Shown here: in pieces, positions 22,262 to 31,356 of the stretch
How the letters are laid out: every line of letters starts with the position of its first letter
Numbering within the stretch: the first letter of the stretch is position 1
DNA from: Thiohalocapsa sp.
GTDB taxonomy: Bacteria; Pseudomonadota; Gammaproteobacteria; Chromatiales; Chromatiaceae
Assembly: GCA_021736785.1 (NCBI GenBank)
Contig: JAIPFF010000005.1
Coordinates: 1-64,000 of the forward strand
Length of the DNA stretch: 64,000 nt
Direction: 5' to 3'
Notes under the pieces: generated by a model
What the model was told of the DNA's origin: nothing
The model's input: the letters and a program-made list of their open reading frames with translations, nothing else
Databases searched by the model: none
Position numbers and translations under genes: made by a program

Positions 22262-22918
22262 CTAGCTTGCGCCGGCGTCCTCCCGGTCGCGAGCGGGCTC
22301 CAGCACAATGACCGAGTCCGCCTCGAGCTCCGGGCCGCCGAAGAAATTCTCGTCGATGTCTCCGGCGACGCTGACGCGATCGCCCTCTTCCACTTTCAGG
22401 TAGCCCTCGTCGTCCAACGGATCGTAGACGAGTCCCTCGGTCGTCACGGTCAGCTTGCGCGTGCCGGTGTCGACGGTGAACTGACCGTCGCCGACGGACT
22501 CGACCGTGCCGCGGACAAGCGTCTCGGACAGGTCCAGGGGCGTCCGGACCGTTATCACCACGTCTTCCTCGTCCGCCGCGCTGGCGTAGAACGTCGTGCC
22601 GAGCTTGTCGACATAGACGCTGCTGGCTTCGATGGTCGTGGTCTCGAACATGTCGTCGTCGATCTTGCCCACGACATTTACCTGGTCGCCGGACAGCAGC
22701 TTGTAGGCATCCGCATCGCGGTCACCGTCATCCATTTCCACGGTCACGACCATGCCGTTACCGTAGTCGAGCGTGAAGCTGTTCGGCGCCACCGCCTCGA
22801 CCGTTCCGCTGATGCTGATCCACGACTCGTCCGGCTGCGAATAGGGATCTTCGGCGGCCAGCGCGGTGCCGCTCAGCAGACACGCCGCGGCAGCAAGAAT
22901 CGATAGCTTGCACTGCAT
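22262..22918 (-). CDS. Secreted protein with two tandem OB-fold-like beta domains
   Basis: 218 residues. A clear signal peptide (KLSILAAAACLLSGTALAA) precedes two similar segments of about 80 residues, each beginning (S)GTVE(A/S)V...F and passing through a GD(Q/R)V(N/S)V(V/A)G(K/D)IDxxxF block. They look like an internally duplicated OB-fold or DUF5666-type domain. Very acidic (many D/E), no cysteine pair in the mature protein. I start at 22918, which has an excellent AGGAGAGG site. Function unknown; probably periplasmic. Confidence 0.72.
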   Translation of the reverse strand: MQCKLSILAAAACLLSGTALAAEDPYSQPDESWISISGTVEAVAPNSFTLDYGNGMVVTVEMDDGDRDADAYKLLSGDQVNVVGKIDDDMFETTTIEASSVYVDKLGTTFYASAADEEDVVITVRTPLDLSETLVRGTVESVGDGQFTVDTGTRKLTVTTEGLVYDPLDDEGYLKVEEGDRVSVAGDIDENFFGGPELEADSVIVLEPARDREDAGAS

Positions 22919-23406
22919 CTCGAACCTCTCCTGATCGTCCATCGGTTATCGCGATATTGCGTCGGCGGTCGCGGCCCGATGCCACGTCGCCGGACCAGTG
23001 CGACGCAGCAGGCGTGCCAACCGCGGCTGCGGGCAGGTCCGACCGATCGCAAGGCATCCCGGCGGGACGTATCGGCCGCCGCCGAAAGCCGCGCGGGCGC
23101 GCCCGCCGGAACCGGTGCCTGCCGAGGAGGGTTTTCCCTGCCCGGCCAGGAGGTGGCAGGATCTCGATCGCGGCCGTCGGATGGGGCATTGCAACAGCGG
23201 GGCGGGGGATTTGCGCCGGTCCGCCCGGTGCGCGCCATCGGCCGCCGATGCGCGGCCAAGCCGAGCGCCGGCCCCACCCCGCCGGTCCTGCCCGGATGCA
23301 GCCTGGCTCGCCCCTTGCTGCTGCTTCCTCGGGCCTGCTTAGGTTTGCTTAGGCGTACTTGGGCTGCTTGAAGTCGACAACGCAGATGCAGTGGGGGATC
23401 CCGACA
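22919..23406. other. Divergent gap without a gene
   Basis: 488 G+C-rich bases between the secreted protein and the Fpg/Nei gene. Several open frames exist but have no coding character. Near 23338-23368 there is a loose repeat (TGCTTAGGTT, TGCTTAGGCG, TACTTGGGCT). No clear promoter could be fixed. Confidence 0.5.
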
Positions 23407-24189
23407 ATGCCCGAGCTACCCGACGTCGAGGTCTACAAGCGTCGGCTGGATGCCCATGCCTTGGGTCAAGAGGTGGCCCGCGTCGAGGTCCCGGAACCCG
23501 CCATTCTCAGGGATTCTTCGCCGCAGGCGCTGGGCCGTCGCTTGCATGAGCAGCGCCTGCAGGCGACCCGGCGACACGGCAAGTTTCTTTTTCTGCGGAC
23601 CGCTGGCGGTGACTGGCTGGTTATGCACTTCGGTATGTCGGGGCGGCTCGAGATCACCGATTGCTCGCAGCCGGTACCGAAATACACCGACCTCCAGTTG
23701 GTGCTCGGCAATGGCTGTTGCATCGACTATGTCGCGCCGCGGAAGCTCGGCTTCGTCGCCGTCAGCGACGATCCGCGGCGCGTCATCGAGGATCGGCAGT
23801 TGGGGCCGGATGCCCTCGGCCTCGACGCCGACGCGCTCGCGGAGATGGCGCGGGGGCGCCGCGGCGGTGTCAAGTGCTGGTTGATGGATCAACAAACGAT
23901 TGCCGGCATCGGCAACGTCTACTCGGACGAGATCTTGCTGCGCGCCGGCATCCATCCGAAAACCGCGGTCGCGGACCTGGACGACGCGCGGCTGAAGCAG
24001 TTGTTCGATGCGCTTTCGCAGGTGCTGCGCCTCGCCATCGACGCCGGCGCGGACCCGACCGCAATGCCGCGCAGCTTCCTGCTGCCCGAGCGCGAGCAAG
24101 GCAGACCCTGCCCGCGCTGCGGCGGCGACATCAAGGCCATCAAGGTCTGCGGGCGGACCGCCTACTATTGTCCGACCTGCCAGCGCTGA
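23407..24189 (+). CDS. Fpg/Nei family DNA glycosylase (MutM-like)
   Basis: A 260-residue bifunctional DNA glycosylase/AP lyase. The mature N-terminus PELPDVE supplies the catalytic Pro and Glu, K59 in RHGKF matches the conserved lysine, NVYSDE is the helix-two-turn-helix signature, and the C-terminal zinc finger uses C235, C238, C255 and C258. The N-terminus MPELPDVEVYKRRL differs from canonical MutM (MPELPEVET), so this may be an Fpg variant with shifted lesion preference. I start at the ATG at 23407 because Pro must follow Met. Confidence 0.88.
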   Translation: MPELPDVEVYKRRLDAHALGQEVARVEVPEPAILRDSSPQALGRRLHEQRLQATRRHGKFLFLRTAGGDWLVMHFGMSGRLEITDCSQPVPKYTDLQLVLGNGCCIDYVAPRKLGFVAVSDDPRRVIEDRQLGPDALGLDADALAEMARGRRGGVKCWLMDQQTIAGIGNVYSDEILLRAGIHPKTAVADLDDARLKQLFDALSQVLRLAIDAGADPTAMPRSFLLPEREQGRPCPRCGGDIKAIKVCGRTAYYCPTCQR

Positions 24190-24281
24190 GCCGGCCGTCG
24201 ACGCCGATCCGGCACCGGAATTCGGCATCGGGAGTGCACCGGCCGCGGCAGTGGTGCGACCGCCGGCGCGCCTGCCCGGCG

Positions 24282-24950
24282 TCAGGCACCGCCGGGTGCG
24301 GGGCACTGCGGCGGCACGTCGTGCGCGCCGCAGGCCTCGACCACTTCGCGCCATGCCGGGTGGGCTTCGATCAACGCCAACGCTTGGGGCAGCAGGTGCT
24401 TGCCGGGGGCTGTCTTGAACCAGGTCGATGCACCGGACGGATGCGGCAGCGCGATCAGGTCGGCGCCGGCAGCGGGGCCGTCGGCGATGCCGAGGCGGCG
24501 ACCGATCACCCCGTCGAGACGCTCGACAGCCAAGAAGCGGGCGATGGCGAGCTTGCCAACGGGAATGACCAAGCGCGGGCGCAGGAGTGAAAGCTCCTGC
24601 CGCCACCACTGCGAGCAGAGCTCGATTTCGGTACGGTCGGGCACTCGGTCGCCGCCGCGGGGGTGCTTGCCGGGAAAGCAGCGGCACACCGCGCTCATAT
24701 AGACACGGCGGCGAAATTCGGGCTCCGGCACGCCGATGCCCTCGAACCAGCGAAACAGCGTCTTGCCGGCGGTCCAGCAAAAAGGGCGGCCGCGGGCGAT
24801 CTCCTTGGTGCCCGGTGCCTGGCCGAGCAACAGCACCGGCGACAGCACGGCTTCGCCGTACACGGGCGGCCCGCTCATCCTTTCACAGGCTCGACAGCGC
24901 GATAGCGCGCGCTGATGCGCCTGCAGGGCGCTCAATCGGTCGATCGGCAT
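24282..24950 (-). CDS. Uracil-DNA glycosylase superfamily protein (family 4/5-like, Fe-S)
   Basis: 222 residues. Motif 1 is GQAPG (residues 43-47) and motif 2 is PHPSGAS. Cysteines C19, C22, C89 (or C91) and C112 are spaced as 4Fe-4S ligands of thermophile-type UDGs. It would remove uracil or related bases from DNA. The ATG at 24950 overlaps the end of the LOG gene by 19 bases, so translation is probably coupled. Confidence 0.85.
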   Translation of the reverse strand: MPIDRLSALQAHQRALSRCRACERMSGPPVYGEAVLSPVLLLGQAPGTKEIARGRPFCWTAGKTLFRWFEGIGVPEPEFRRRVYMSAVCRCFPGKHPRGGDRVPDRTEIELCSQWWRQELSLLRPRLVIPVGKLAIARFLAVERLDGVIGRRLGIADGPAAGADLIALPHPSGASTWFKTAPGKHLLPQALALIEAHPAWREVVEACGAHDVPPQCPAPGGA

Positions 24951-25654
24951 CGCTGCGACAAGAATTCGACGGCGGCCGGCGCGTCGTCGAAAAGCGCCAC
25001 CTCGACCTCGCCGGGATCGACGGTGCCCTCTGCATAGAGCCGCTGCAGAACGAAATCCACCAATGGCTGCCAGAACTCGGTGCCGACACCGATACAGGGA
25101 AAGGCCTCCAGTTTTCCGGTCTGGATCAGGGTCAAGGTCTCGAACAGCTCATCCATGGTGCCGAAACCGCCGGGCATGAAAATGAAGGCCGACGAGTACT
25201 TCATCAGCATGACCTTGCGCACGAAGAAGTAATCGAAGGTGAGCACGCGGTCCAGATAGGGATTGGGGTGCTGCTCTTGCGGCAGGCGGATGTTGCAGCC
25301 GATGCTGTGGGCACCGGCATCGCGTGCTCCGCGGTTGGCGGCCTCCATCAGTCCGGGGCCGCCGCCGGTCATGACGCTGAAGCCGGCTTCGCCGAGGCAG
25401 CGGCCCACTTCGCGCGCGAGCCGATAGTAACGATGATCGGGTCCGAAACGCGCCGAGCCGAAGACCGTGACGGTCCGCCCGAGCTCGAACAGAGCACGGT
25501 AGCCGTGGACGAACTCATTGAAAACGGTGACCGCGCGGTCGAAATCGGCGAGCAGATCATCGGGCCCGCGCAGCAGCTTCGACTCGCGCTCGGCTCGGTG
25601 CCGCTCGTCGGCGGTGCCGAAGCCGTTGTCGTCGCGGTCTTCGCCGACGGACAT
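24932..25654 (-). CDS. LOG family protein (TIGR00730)
   Basis: A 240-residue protein with the LOG / 'lysine decarboxylase-like' Rossmann fold: GGGPGLMEAANRGA and PGGFGTMDELFE, the phosphate- and ribose-binding motifs of cytokinin riboside 5'-monophosphate phosphoribohydrolases. Bacterial members hydrolyse purine nucleoside monophosphates to base and ribose 5-phosphate. The ATG at 25654 shares one base with the upstream stop (TGATG), and the 3' end overlaps the UDG gene. Confidence 0.88.
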   Translation of the reverse strand: MSVGEDRDDNGFGTADERHRAERESKLLRGPDDLLADFDRAVTVFNEFVHGYRALFELGRTVTVFGSARFGPDHRYYRLAREVGRCLGEAGFSVMTGGGPGLMEAANRGARDAGAHSIGCNIRLPQEQHPNPYLDRVLTFDYFFVRKVMLMKYSSAFIFMPGGFGTMDELFETLTLIQTGKLEAFPCIGVGTEFWQPLVDFVLQRLYAEGTVDPGEVEVALFDDAPAAVEFLSQRCRSTD

Positions 25655-26232
25655 CAGAGTTGCTTCAGGATGCGCTCGATGTGGCGCCGGTGCGTGCTGT
25701 TGTGCACCGTGGCCAGCGCGTGCCACTGCGCCGCATTCAGCGGACCGAACCAGGGATGCGGATGGGTCGAGCCCGCGCGCAAGTTGCCGAGCTTGTCGAC
25801 AAGATCGGTATAACGCTCGACCAATGCGCCGAGATCGTCGATCTGCTCCGGGCCCGCCTCCGGCACGGGCTTCACCTCCTCGATGCGAATCTCGGTGCTG
25901 ATCTCGCGCCCGGAGTAGAGCCGCGGCAGCATGGCAGCCACCGTGGAGTTGACGATCACGAGGTGCTCCAGCGCCATGTACACGGACCAGTTGCGGCTGC
26001 TGTCCTCGATGCCCCGCATGCGCGGGATCAGCACACGCTTGCGCCCGCGCTCCGGCGGCAGCGCGCTCGCCAGCCGTATGGCCTGCAGCGCCTCGCGCCG
26101 GAACATATCCGTCAGTCGGTCTTTGGCGACGAAGCGGGCCGCGACACGGATACCGGCACCGAGGGCATTGCGCTCGAGCCACGGAATACCGGCGCCGGGC
26201 GGCGCCAGCCAGTCATCGTCTTGGTCGCTCAT
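25654..26232 (-). CDS. DinB-like / DUF1569-type protein
   Basis: A 192-residue, mainly helical protein. The C-terminal HNSTHRRHIERIL and the internal ALEHLVIVNSTV histidine are arranged like the metal-binding His triad of the DinB/YfiT four-helix bundle. First gene of a tightly overlapping three-gene operon with LOG and UDG. Substrate unknown; the assignment is at fold level. Confidence 0.7.
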   Translation of the reverse strand: MSDQDDDWLAPPGAGIPWLERNALGAGIRVAARFVAKDRLTDMFRREALQAIRLASALPPERGRKRVLIPRMRGIEDSSRNWSVYMALEHLVIVNSTVAAMLPRLYSGREISTEIRIEEVKPVPEAGPEQIDDLGALVERYTDLVDKLGNLRAGSTHPHPWFGPLNAAQWHALATVHNSTHRRHIERILKQL

Positions 26233-26382
26233 CGCTGCCTCTCTGCCGTGCCGCCTCTAAGCGGGCGGTTCCCTAAGGAGATGCTGTTCTCGGCCATCCC
26301 GGCCAAAAATCAGGCGGCGCGTCCTGCACCGCTCGTGAAACTCCGGAATGGTCGGGCGCTTGCCGATTCCCCCGTCGAGACG

Positions 26383-28056
26383 CTATTTGCGGGCGCCCTG
26401 CGCCTTTCCCCATGTGTCCTTCAGCGTCACCGTGCGATTGAACAGCGGGCGCTCGGGCGTGGACTCAGGATCGAGGACAAAATAGCCCTCGCGCTCGAAC
26501 TGGAACCGCGTCCCGGGCGCAGCCGCCGCGGCCGATGCTTCGACCACGCAATTGGTCAGCGTGCGCAGCGAGTCCGCGTTCAGGTCGTCGCGAAAATCGC
26601 GGCCGCCGCCTCCGGGCTGCGGTACGTTGAACAAGCGGTCGTAGAGGCGTACCTCGGCGCGCACGCCCGCGGCGGCGCAGACCCAGTGGATCACGCCCTT
26701 GACCTTGCGGCCCTCCGGATTCTTGCCCAGCGTGGAGGCATCCACCGAGCAGCGCAACTCGATGACTTCGCCCATGCCGTCCTTGATGACCTCGTCGCAC
26801 CGGATCACATAGGCGTTTCGCAGACGCACCTCGCCGCCCGGAACCAGGCGTTTGAAGCCCTTGGGCGGGTCTTCGGCGAAGTCGCCCCGGTCGATATAGA
26901 GCTCGGCACCGAACGCCACCCCGCGTTTGCCCATGGCCTCGTTTTTCGGGTGATTGCCGGCGATGATCTCCGCCGGTGCGTCCGCGGGCAGGTCGGTGAG
27001 CACCACTTTCAGCGGATGCAGCACGGCCATGGTACGCGGTGCATTGGCGTCGAGGTCGTCGCGGATCGCGCTCTCGAGAATGCCCATCTCGACCAGATTG
27101 TCTGCCTTGGTCACGCCCACCCGCTCGCAGAACTCACGCACGGCGGCCGGCGTGAAGCCGCGCCGACGCAGTCCGGCAATGGTCGGCATTCGCGGATCGT
27201 CCCAACCCTCGACGATGCCCTCCTCCACCAGTTGTGTCAGCAACCGCTTGCTCATCACCGTGTATTCGAGATTGAGCCGGCTGAACTCGATCTGGCGCGG
27301 GCGCGACGGCACCGATACATTGGCAACGCACCAGTCGTAAAGCGGGCGGTGGTCCTCGAACTCCAGCGTACACAGCGAATGCGTGATGCCCTCTAGCGCA
27401 TCCGAAATCGGATGCGTGTAGTCATAGGTGGGATACAGGCACCACTCGCTGCCGGTCTGGTGGTGAATGACGCCGTGGCGGATGCGGTACAGGACCGGGT
27501 CGCGCATGTTGATATTCGGCGACGCCATGTCGATCTTCGCGCGCAGCGTGCGGGCGCCGTCGGGGAACTCGCCGGCGCGCATGCGCCGGAAGAGCTCGAG
27601 ATTCTCGTCCACCCCGCGATCGCGGTAAGGGCTCTCGCGGCCCGGCTCGGTGAGGGTGCCGCGGTAGGCGCGGGTCTCCTCCGGCGTCAGATCGCAGACA
27701 TAGGCCGAGCCTTTGCGGATCAGTTCGACCGCGTAGTCGTGGAGGCGCTCGAAATAGTCCGATGCGAAATACAGCCGCTCGCCCCAGTCGAAGCCGAGCC
27801 AGCGCACATCGGCCTTGATGGATTCGACGAACTCGACGTTCTCTTTGTGCGGATTGGTGTCGTCGAAGCGCAGGTTGCACGCACCGTCGAAATCCTCGGC
27901 GAGCCCGAAGTTCAGCACGATCGACTTCGCGTGGCCGATATGCAGATAACCGTTGGGCTCCGGCGGGAAGCGCGTCTTGATGGACGTGTGCTTGCCGTTG
28001 GCGAGATCCTCTTCGACGATCTGCCGGATGAAATTGGTTCGGGTAAGTTCGGACAT
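26383..28056 (-). CDS. glnS: Glutaminyl-tRNA synthetase
   Basis: A 557-residue class I synthetase (E. coli 554) charging tRNA-Gln. HIGH motif as HIGHAKS, KMSKS as VMSKR, then the two anticodon-binding beta-barrels in the C-terminal half. I start at [14 protein letters not shown] (28056), the usual GlnRS beginning; the open frame upstream runs into a tandem repeat and is not coding. Confidence 0.95.
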   Translation of the reverse strand: MSELTRTNFIRQIVEEDLANGKHTSIKTRFPPEPNGYLHIGHAKSIVLNFGLAEDFDGACNLRFDDTNPHKENVEFVESIKADVRWLGFDWGERLYFASDYFERLHDYAVELIRKGSAYVCDLTPEETRAYRGTLTEPGRESPYRDRGVDENLELFRRMRAGEFPDGARTLRAKIDMASPNINMRDPVLYRIRHGVIHHQTGSEWCLYPTYDYTHPISDALEGITHSLCTLEFEDHRPLYDWCVANVSVPSRPRQIEFSRLNLEYTVMSKRLLTQLVEEGIVEGWDDPRMPTIAGLRRRGFTPAAVREFCERVGVTKADNLVEMGILESAIRDDLDANAPRTMAVLHPLKVVLTDLPADAPAEIIAGNHPKNEAMGKRGVAFGAELYIDRGDFAEDPPKGFKRLVPGGEVRLRNAYVIRCDEVIKDGMGEVIELRCSVDASTLGKNPEGRKVKGVIHWVCAAAGVRAEVRLYDRLFNVPQPGGGGRDFRDDLNADSLRTLTNCVVEASAAAAAPGTRFQFEREGYFVLDPESTPERPLFNRTVTLKDTWGKAQGARK

Positions 28057-28722
28057 CTGAAGACTCGCCGGCAACTGCTCTCGTAAGGTGTGGGGATCGA
28101 CACGAGCCGCGGCGGCCGGGCTCATGCGCGGCCGATGCGCGGCCGATGCGCGGCCGATGCGCGGCCGATGCGCGGCCGATGCGCGGCAGGGCCATGCTGG
28201 CCGCGAACGACATCCGCTTCAAGCCCGCGACGACCGCCGGTGCCGGGACACGGCGCGAGCGCCGCCTCTCGCGGCGCGGGACGCCCGCCGACGCGATCCG
28301 GCGTAGCCCCGCAGCATACTGCCTTCGGGCCCGGCGTAGAAGTGGCCGGAGGGAGCGCCCCCGGAGCGGCCGGGCCGAGCCGCTTGTCGGGCGTGCACGA
28401 CAACGATGCTTTGGCGTTTGCCACACGCCATCAGTCCCACTACCCTGTCGCCTCCGGTTGCCGCCGACGGTGCCCGACAGACCGATCGCTCGGTACCGGA
28501 TGCAGACAATGCGATACGTTCCGACCAGCCGGGCGCGGTATCGAACCGACCGAGCCGCGGTGCACGGCGTGGCCGATACGCGACGGGCGCAAGGCCGGCG
28601 CAAGCTTGCGGCAATCACCGCAGCCGCGACGTCGGTCCCGATCGGACCCAGCGCCGAAAGCCCCTGAGAGAGTTGGAGCAAACAAGAAAGTTTCTTGGAA
28701 TCAAATCAAACGGAGCCATCCC
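28057..28722. other. Long gap upstream of glnS and the EF-hand gene
   Basis: 666 bases between divergently transcribed genes. It contains the 11-bp tandem repeat at 28124-28187 and otherwise only frames with Arg/Ala-rich translations of no coding quality. Both promoters must lie here, but no convincing -35/-10 pair was found. Confidence 0.55.
28124..28187. repeat. 11-bp tandem repeat, 5.8 perfect copies
   Basis: The unit ATGCGCGGCCG starts at 28124, 28135, 28146, 28157, 28168 and 28179 (last copy partial, 9 bases). No mismatches within the array. It sits about 70 bases upstream of the glnS ATG. The period is not a multiple of three, so it is not a coding repeat. Confidence 0.95.
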
Positions 28723-29259
28723 ATGCAGAGAGCCCTGACCTTCGCCACCGTCGCGCTGTGCGGCAGCGTCGCCGCATTCACCGTGCTCGCTCAGGAATCG
28801 GCGGCACCCGCGCCGGATGAGGCGGCCAGTCCGGCCGAAGCGTTCATCGGCCAGTTGGACAGCAACGACGACGGCGCCGTGACGCTGGACGAAGCCCTCG
28901 CCCCGCAGAAGGAACAGTTCAAGGAGATCGATGCCGACGGCAGCGGCACGCTGGATGCGGCCGAAGCATCGGCCGCCTTCGAGGCGAAGGTTCCCGAGGA
29001 GATGCTCGAGGAAATGAAAAAGCGCGGCATGCCGAATCCGGGTGAAAGCTTTATCGAGAACCTCGACAAGAACGGCGATGGCGTTGTCGACGTCGAAGAG
29101 TTCGAAACCCCGACCGGCGAATCGTTCGCTCGCATGGACGCCGACGGCGACGGCAAAGCGACCGTAGAAGAGGCAACGGCCTACTTCGAAGATATCCAGC
29201 GCCGGATGCAGGAGCGCATCGAGCAGATGCAGCAAATGCAGGAGCAGCCGCAACAATAG
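28723..29259 (+). CDS. Secreted EF-hand calcium-binding protein
   Basis: 178 residues. The signal peptide ends near residue 23 (FTVLAQ). Four EF-hand loops are visible: DSNDDGAVTLDE (46-57), DADGSGTLDAAE (70-81), DKNGDGVVDVEE (115-126) and DADGDGKATVEE (139-150). A Gln/Met-rich tail follows (EQMQQMQEQPQQ). Likely a periplasmic Ca2+ buffer or sensor. The ATG at 28723 has GGAG 7 bases upstream. Confidence 0.85.
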   Translation: MQRALTFATVALCGSVAAFTVLAQESAAPAPDEAASPAEAFIGQLDSNDDGAVTLDEALAPQKEQFKEIDADGSGTLDAAEASAAFEAKVPEEMLEEMKKRGMPNPGESFIENLDKNGDGVVDVEEFETPTGESFARMDADGDGKATVEEATAYFEDIQRRMQERIEQMQQMQEQPQQ

Positions 29260-29275
29260 GGCGCGACTGCCGCAC

Positions 29276-29338
29276 GGGGCGATCGGCCACCGTGCGGCCG
29301 ATCGCCCCGCGTGCCCTCGGGGCCTACCTGCCCGAGGG
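29276..29338. terminator. Two consecutive hairpins in a convergent gap
   Basis: The first stem is GGGGCGATCGGCC / GGCCGATCGCCCC (29276-29308, 7-base loop). The second is CCCTCGGG / CCCGAGGG (29314-29338). Together they fill the space between the EF-hand gene and the convergent reductase gene, and so probably end transcription from both sides. Neither has a T-run. Confidence 0.6.
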
Positions 29339-29349
29339 CTGCCTACCCC

Positions 29350-30360
29350 TCAGCCGATGCGCAGCGGCCAATTGCCGGGCGCGCCGTATGCTGTCGACTC
29401 CCCGCCGATTGCATCTTCACTCTGCCCGGCACCGGCAGCCGCCGGCCGCGTCAAATCGAAGTCGTACAGCACATCCGATCCCATCCGATATAGGCGACAG
29501 GGCGGGCGAAGCGCATCCGCCAGCACGTCGCACGGCGGCATGGAAACGCCGGCCCGACCGCGCCCGATGATCAGCGGCGCGACAGCGAGCTGAAGCCGGT
29601 CCAGCAGTCCTTGCGCCAGAAAATCAGACACCGTGATGCCGCCGCCTTCAATGAAGAGGCGCCGCCGGCCCCGGCTCGCAAGGGCCTCGACCAAGGCTTG
29701 AAGGTCGAGGCGATCGCCTCGCAGGGGCAGCTCCAGCACGCTGGCTTGTCCGGTGCGCCCCTCGCCGCGGCTGCCGGAGGCGCAGCACACCAGCGTTTCG
29801 GCGGCAGCATCGGTAAAGACCCGAAAACTGGTGCTCAGGCGCCGATTCGGATCGAGGATCACGCGCAGCGGATGCGGCCCCGGCACCAAGCGCGTGGTCA
29901 GCCGCGGATCATCGCTGGCAACCGTCCCGGCACCGACAATCACGGCGTCGCACAAGGCCCGCATGCGATGCAGATGGCGCAGGTTCTGAGGCCCGTTGAC
30001 GAAGTGCGAGTCGCCGCTGCGCGTAGCGATGCATCCGTCCAGACTTTGGCCGAGATGCCCGATCGCCAGCGAGGCGCCGGCGACGGGCTGACAGACGGGC
30101 AGGTAGAGATCGACGAAATCCCGGGCCGGCGGCCCGAGCCCGGGGTCGGCACGCCAGCCCGCGGCGGGATCCCAGCACAACAGTGCTTGAGCGTCGTTAT
30201 CTCCGATACGCAGCCCGGCCCGGCCGTCGGCGCAAAAGACGGCCGGGGTCGAGGGCAGCGCATCCGGTCTGCGAGCAAGATCGGCGGCAGCGCGCAATGC
30301 GCTCCAGAGCACGGCATCGGGGGTGCCGGCATCGTCCGAAGCCTGTGAGTTGCCGTCCAT
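29350..30360 (-). CDS. RibD C-terminal-domain (dihydrofolate reductase-fold) reductase
   Basis: 336 residues. The C-terminal about 215 residues form a RibD-type reductase domain: SLDGCIATRSGDSHFVNG region, VIVGAGTVASDDPRLTTR, and LFIEGGGITVSDFL (the NADPH-binding GGG turn). The first about 110 residues are not recognised and lack the zinc-deaminase motifs of RibD, so it is probably not the bifunctional riboflavin enzyme but a stand-alone pyrimidine-type reductase. Start ATG 30360. Confidence 0.8.
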   Translation of the reverse strand: MDGNSQASDDAGTPDAVLWSALRAAADLARRPDALPSTPAVFCADGRAGLRIGDNDAQALLCWDPAAGWRADPGLGPPARDFVDLYLPVCQPVAGASLAIGHLGQSLDGCIATRSGDSHFVNGPQNLRHLHRMRALCDAVIVGAGTVASDDPRLTTRLVPGPHPLRVILDPNRRLSTSFRVFTDAAAETLVCCASGSRGEGRTGQASVLELPLRGDRLDLQALVEALASRGRRRLFIEGGGITVSDFLAQGLLDRLQLAVAPLIIGRGRAGVSMPPCDVLADALRPPCRLYRMGSDVLYDFDLTRPAAAGAGQSEDAIGGESTAYGAPGNWPLRIG

Positions 30361-30513
30361 CCGCCTCCCGTGCCGCCGGCAGCATGGTTGACAAGGTTCG
30401 CCGCTGCACGCCGTGCCGGCCGCCGGGGATCGGCGCCCGGCATCAAGGCGCGGCTGTCCGAGATTGGTCACGCGAGCCCCGGCGATGGTTCCCCGGGGCA
30501 CGCTTACCGGTTA

Positions 30514-30570
30514 CCGATGCCCGAGGCCGATGCCCGAGGCCGATGCCCGAGGCCGATGCCCGAGGCCGAT
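30514..30570. repeat. 13-bp tandem repeat, 4.4 copies, touching the slyD stop codon
   Basis: The unit GATGCCCGAGGCC starts at 30516, 30529, 30542 and 30555, with flanking partial copies. The array ends exactly where the stop codon of the downstream (minus-strand) isomerase gene begins (30571). Confidence 0.95.
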
Positions 30571-30999
30571 TCAGGCGATTTCGACCAGCTCGAGATCGAA
30601 GGTCAGGTCATGACCGGCCAGCGGATGATTGCCGTCGATCTGGACCTGTTGTTCATCGAACCCGGCAACCGTGAAGCGCACCGTCTGGCCGTCGGGGCCC
30701 TCGGCGTGCAGCACCATACCTTCGACCAGATCGATCTCGTCCGGAATCACGCTGCGCGGGACGACCTGCTTCATGTCTTCGTTGCGCTCCCCGTAGGCTT
30801 CGCCGCAGGGGATCGTGATGGTCTTTTTGTCGCCTTGGCTCATGCCCATCACCGCCTGCTCGAAGCCGGGGATCATATTGCCCTCTCCGAGCGTGAAGGC
30901 CAGTGGTTCTTGGCCCTGGGACGAATCGAACTGCGTTCCGTCGGAGAGGGAACCGGTGTAATGGACCTTGACGAAATCGCCGGATTTGGCTTCGGACAT
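30571..30999 (-). CDS. FKBP-type peptidyl-prolyl isomerase, SlyD/SlpA-like
   Basis: 142 residues. The FKBP domain has the start VKVHYTGSLSDGTQFDSS and the block GNMIPGFEQAVMGM, with an inserted-in-flap domain (residues about 70-120) containing GEAYGER and ending DLELVEI. This is the small SlyD/FkpB (SlpA) architecture: a cytoplasmic prolyl isomerase and chaperone. It lacks the His-rich tail of E. coli SlyD. Start ATG with AGGAG 8 bases upstream. Confidence 0.88.
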   Translation of the reverse strand: MSEAKSGDFVKVHYTGSLSDGTQFDSSQGQEPLAFTLGEGNMIPGFEQAVMGMSQGDKKTITIPCGEAYGERNEDMKQVVPRSVIPDEIDLVEGMVLHAEGPDGQTVRFTVAGFDEQQVQIDGNHPLAGHDLTFDLELVEIA

Positions 31000-31356
31000 A
31001 GGGGGCTCCTAAGAGTCATGGATGCGTTGCGGCCCCGGGGGACCGGTCGCGGACGTTGCAAGGGGGACTGCGGGAATGGGCCGCCGAAACATGTGACGAC
31101 AAAAGCAGTAACGACACCTTAGAACAGCACAACCGTGAGCGCAAATCGCCAAACCTTTTCAGCAGTCAGGTTGTTTCGTCGACCGGTAGCGGCCCTTCCT
31201 CCCCGAGCGAATTGACAATGCGCAAGTGAAATGCAGTGCGCGGCCTGCGATGAATCCGGGTCACGCGCCATTGAGAACTTCATCACGGTTGCGGGGCAAC
31301 AAGTTTCCTCAAATCAGTGGGGCCATTCCATCAACCGCCCGACGAGGATCATCGAC
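31000..31356. other. Divergent gap between slyD-like gene and Tat-exported enzyme
   Basis: About 357 bases, less G+C-rich than the surroundings around 31090-31220. A TTGACA is present at 31212-31217 but no matching -10 is found at the right distance. No gene. Confidence 0.5.

Noticed and set aside
28124-28187. Repeat array considered as CRISPR
   Set aside because: Units of 11 bp directly adjoining with no spacers, and no cas genes in the window.
28146-28667. Open frame across the glnS upstream gap
   Set aside because: Begins within the tandem repeat and has Arg/Ala-rich, non-protein-like composition with no ribosome site.
31212-31240. TTGACA before the Tat-exported enzyme as a promoter
   Set aside because: No acceptable -10 hexamer at 15-19 bp.
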